Positions 7,578 to 8,734 of a stretch of 8,734 nt of DNA are shown piece after piece. This DNA is from Bacillota bacterium. GTDB lineage: Bacteria > Bacillota_I > Bacilli_A > Erysipelotrichales > Erysipelotrichaceae. Each line of letters starts with the position of its first letter. Position 1 is the first letter of the stretch. The DNA lies in contig JAEWIH010000129.1 in the NCBI GenBank assembly GCA_023387245.1, forward strand, positions 1-8,734, written 5' to 3'. Position numbers and translations under genes: made by a program. The notes beneath the pieces were generated by a model. That model saw only the letters and a program-made list of their open reading frames with translations. It was not told the origin of the DNA and did not search any database.

Positions 7578-7606
7578 AAAAATTGATAGTATTAACTATC
7601 AATTTT
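7578..7606 (-). terminator. Intrinsic terminator whose loop contains the stop codon of the surface protein gene
   Basis: AAAATTGATAGT pairs perfectly over 12 bp with ACTATCAATTTT (plus-strand arms 7579-7590 and 7595-7606) around a 4-base loop. On the minus strand the distal arm runs into five T residues (7582-7578). The last four sense codons of the upstream gene form the 5' arm and its TAA stop lies across the loop. The stem has only two G-C pairs (plus AT pairs), so termination may be partial. A T-rich stretch also follows on the plus strand, but no plus-strand gene is seen here. The smc operon starts about 20 bases later, so read-through may supply it. Confidence 0.65.
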
Positions 7607-8734
7607 ATTATACAATCTTTTATATTTTACGGCAATTAATCCTAAAAAACTAGCAATAAAACATAAAATCATAATCGCTAATAAATAAATTCGTTTGTCA
7701 TTTTGTTGAACTTTTCTAGCATCTAGAGCCTCATTAATTTGTTTATGAAATCTATTTAATAAATCATTATAATTACTATCACTAATTAACAAAGATTCAC
7801 CAATATTAAAACTAGTATTGTTATCAGTATTAACAACATAGCGATCTAACGTATTACTACCTAACGTATAAGCAGAAATGATCGCAAATTTATTTAATTT
7901 AGGATCTTCAAAACGATATCCAGAAATTTCTTGATTTTCAAATTTAAAAGATGACTTAACTAATCCTTTATTAGTATCAATAGTCTCATTTTCCAAAACT
8001 TCATTATTACTAATCGGTAACGCCAATACTTCTTTATTGATTACTAATAAATTATATAATTCTAAAATATTTAAATTATCATCTAACTTAGCCAAAAACT
8101 CATTACTACCACCTTTAGCAATAGCATAAATTATATTATTTTTACTAAAAACAGTATATTTATTATTACCAACAGTTTTTTCAATATTATCTAAATAACT
8201 TAAACGTTGATCAGATAAAATTAAATTATAATTAGTATTTTTATAAGTTTTTTCAATAATAACTTCTTTCTTAGGAACAAATTTAATAGTATAAGCACTT
8301 TTAGCACCATTTTCAGCAGTTATATTAATTGTTACAGTTTGTTCTTTATTCTCCCAATTAATTGTCTGTTTTAAATTTTTACTAGTAGCCTTAGAATCAG
8401 CTAAAACACCAATAACATTAACTTTTTTGCTATTCCTATCTAATTCGACTGTATATTTATATGTACGCGAATTAAAAGCAGGAGCTAAACTACCACTATC
8501 GATAGTCAATTTAGACAATAAATTATTAGGCGATTTTTTTAAAGGTGAAACATTGCCTTCATTTGGTTTAGATGGTGATTGAGGAGCCTTATCATTACTA
8601 TTATTACCTTTATTACTATTACCATTATTATTAGTTTTATTAAGAACAGTAATAGTACAACCACCGGTTAAATTAACACTTTGTTCACTACCATTCTCTA
8701 CCACATCAACATTAGAAGCAACTAACAATATAGT
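7592..8734 (-). CDS. Membrane-anchored surface protein with cadherin-like beta-sandwich domain, C-terminal part
   Basis: The frame is open to the high-coordinate edge, so the true start and N-terminus lie outside; a TTG at 8728 is only an internal codon. The 380 visible residues begin with VASNVDVVENGSEQ and end the first module at CTITV (about 26-30), which resembles the last strands of a cohesin-type beta-sandwich. A low-complexity Asn/Ser/Lys/Pro linker follows (about 33-71). Next is a clear cadherin-like domain (Pfam PF12733 type, about 72-154): LSKLTIDSGSLAPAF, YKYTVELD, then VTINITAENGAKSAYTIKF. A region of unknown fold (about 160-335) leads to one membrane helix (about 350-369, IYLLAIMILCFIASFLGLIA) and a short basic tail, so most of the protein is probably outside the cell. 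A role in adhesion or cell-envelope structure is inferred; no ligand or enzyme motif is visible. Its stop codon lies inside a terminator hairpin. Confidence 0.8.
   Translation of the reverse strand, partial: TILLVASNVDVVENGSEQSVNLTGGCTITVLNKTNNNGNSNKGNNSNDKAPQSPSKPNEGNVSPLKKSPNNLLSKLTIDSGSLAPAFNSRTYKYTVELDRNSKKVNVIGVLADSKATSKNLKQTINWENKEQTVTINITAENGAKSAYTIKFVPKKEVIIEKTYKNTNYNLILSDQRLSYLDNIEKTVGNNKYTVFSKNNIIYAIAKGGSNEFLAKLDDNLNILELYNLLVINKEVLALPISNNEVLENETIDTNKGLVKSSFKFENQEISGYRFEDPKLNKFAIISAYTLGSNTLDRYVVNTDNNTSFNIGESLLISDSNYNDLLNRFHKQINEALDARKVQQNDKRIYLLAIMILCFIASFLGLIAVKYKRLYNKIDS

Noticed and set aside
7556..7606. Promoter for the smc operon using TTGATA (7597-7602) as a -35
   Set aside because: At a 17-18 base spacing the -10 would read TTATAT or TATATG, and transcription would begin on top of the ribosome site of the 90-residue gene. 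The TTGATA is also part of the terminator stem.
1..8734. UGA read as tryptophan (Mycoplasma code)
   Set aside because: No in-frame TGA occurs in any gene and every Trp is TGG, so there is no positive evidence of reassignment here.
1..8734. CRISPR array, transposon, tRNA or riboswitch
   Set aside because: I saw no direct repeats with regular spacing, no transposase or terminal inverted repeats, and no cloverleaf. The only two intergenic gaps of note (920-1014 and 7557-7591) are filled by terminators and start signals.

Overview
The window is a compact, very AT-rich stretch (about a quarter G+C by eye) of a bacterial chromosome. Every gene is on the minus strand. The genes Smc, FtsY, YlxM, acetate kinase, an NrnA-type DHH phosphoesterase and a Bacillota-type DnaE point to a low-GC Gram-positive lineage. 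The AT bias, shortened proteins and gene set suggest the Erysipelotrichia, RF39 or Mollicutes-related Bacilli, but this placement is an inference. The standard code fits: all ten visible Trp codons are TGG, no in-frame TGA occurs, and the seven visible stops are TAA or TAG.

In transcription order (high to low coordinate) the layout is as follows. (1) The C-terminal part of a membrane-anchored surface protein, with a probable cohesin-like end, a linker, a cadherin-like beta-sandwich and a C-terminal membrane anchor (7592-8734, 5' end outside the window). It ends in an intrinsic terminator whose loop holds its stop codon. (2) An unrecognised 90-residue protein (7284-7556). (3) smc (4353-7271). 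(4) ftsY (3388-4350). (5) ylxM (3114-3401). (6) ackA (1919-3109). (7) An nrnA-like gene (1015-1935). Genes 2 to 7 are separated by 12 bases or fewer, or overlap, so they look like one operon. It is closed by a strong AT-rich hairpin terminator at 971-1006. (8) The first 306 codons of dnaE (919 down to the window edge), with its own GTG start, a good Shine-Dalgarno and a possible -10 box.

The operon mixes chromosome organisation (Smc), co-translational membrane targeting (FtsY and its companion regulator-like protein YlxM), acetate and ATP metabolism (AckA) and turnover of very short RNAs or pAp (NrnA). The smc-ftsY-ylxM order is the familiar Bacillota arrangement, but ffh is absent after ylxM and rnc is absent before smc. 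nrnA close to dnaE also recalls the Bacillus arrangement.

No mobile element, CRISPR array, tRNA or rRNA is visible, and no gene-free stretch exceeds 100 bases. I found no clear new system. The points most worth a second look are the degenerate PHP domain of DnaE, the shortened Smc arms, the orphan 90-residue protein, the two related terminators and the rearranged ftsY-ylxM neighbourhood.
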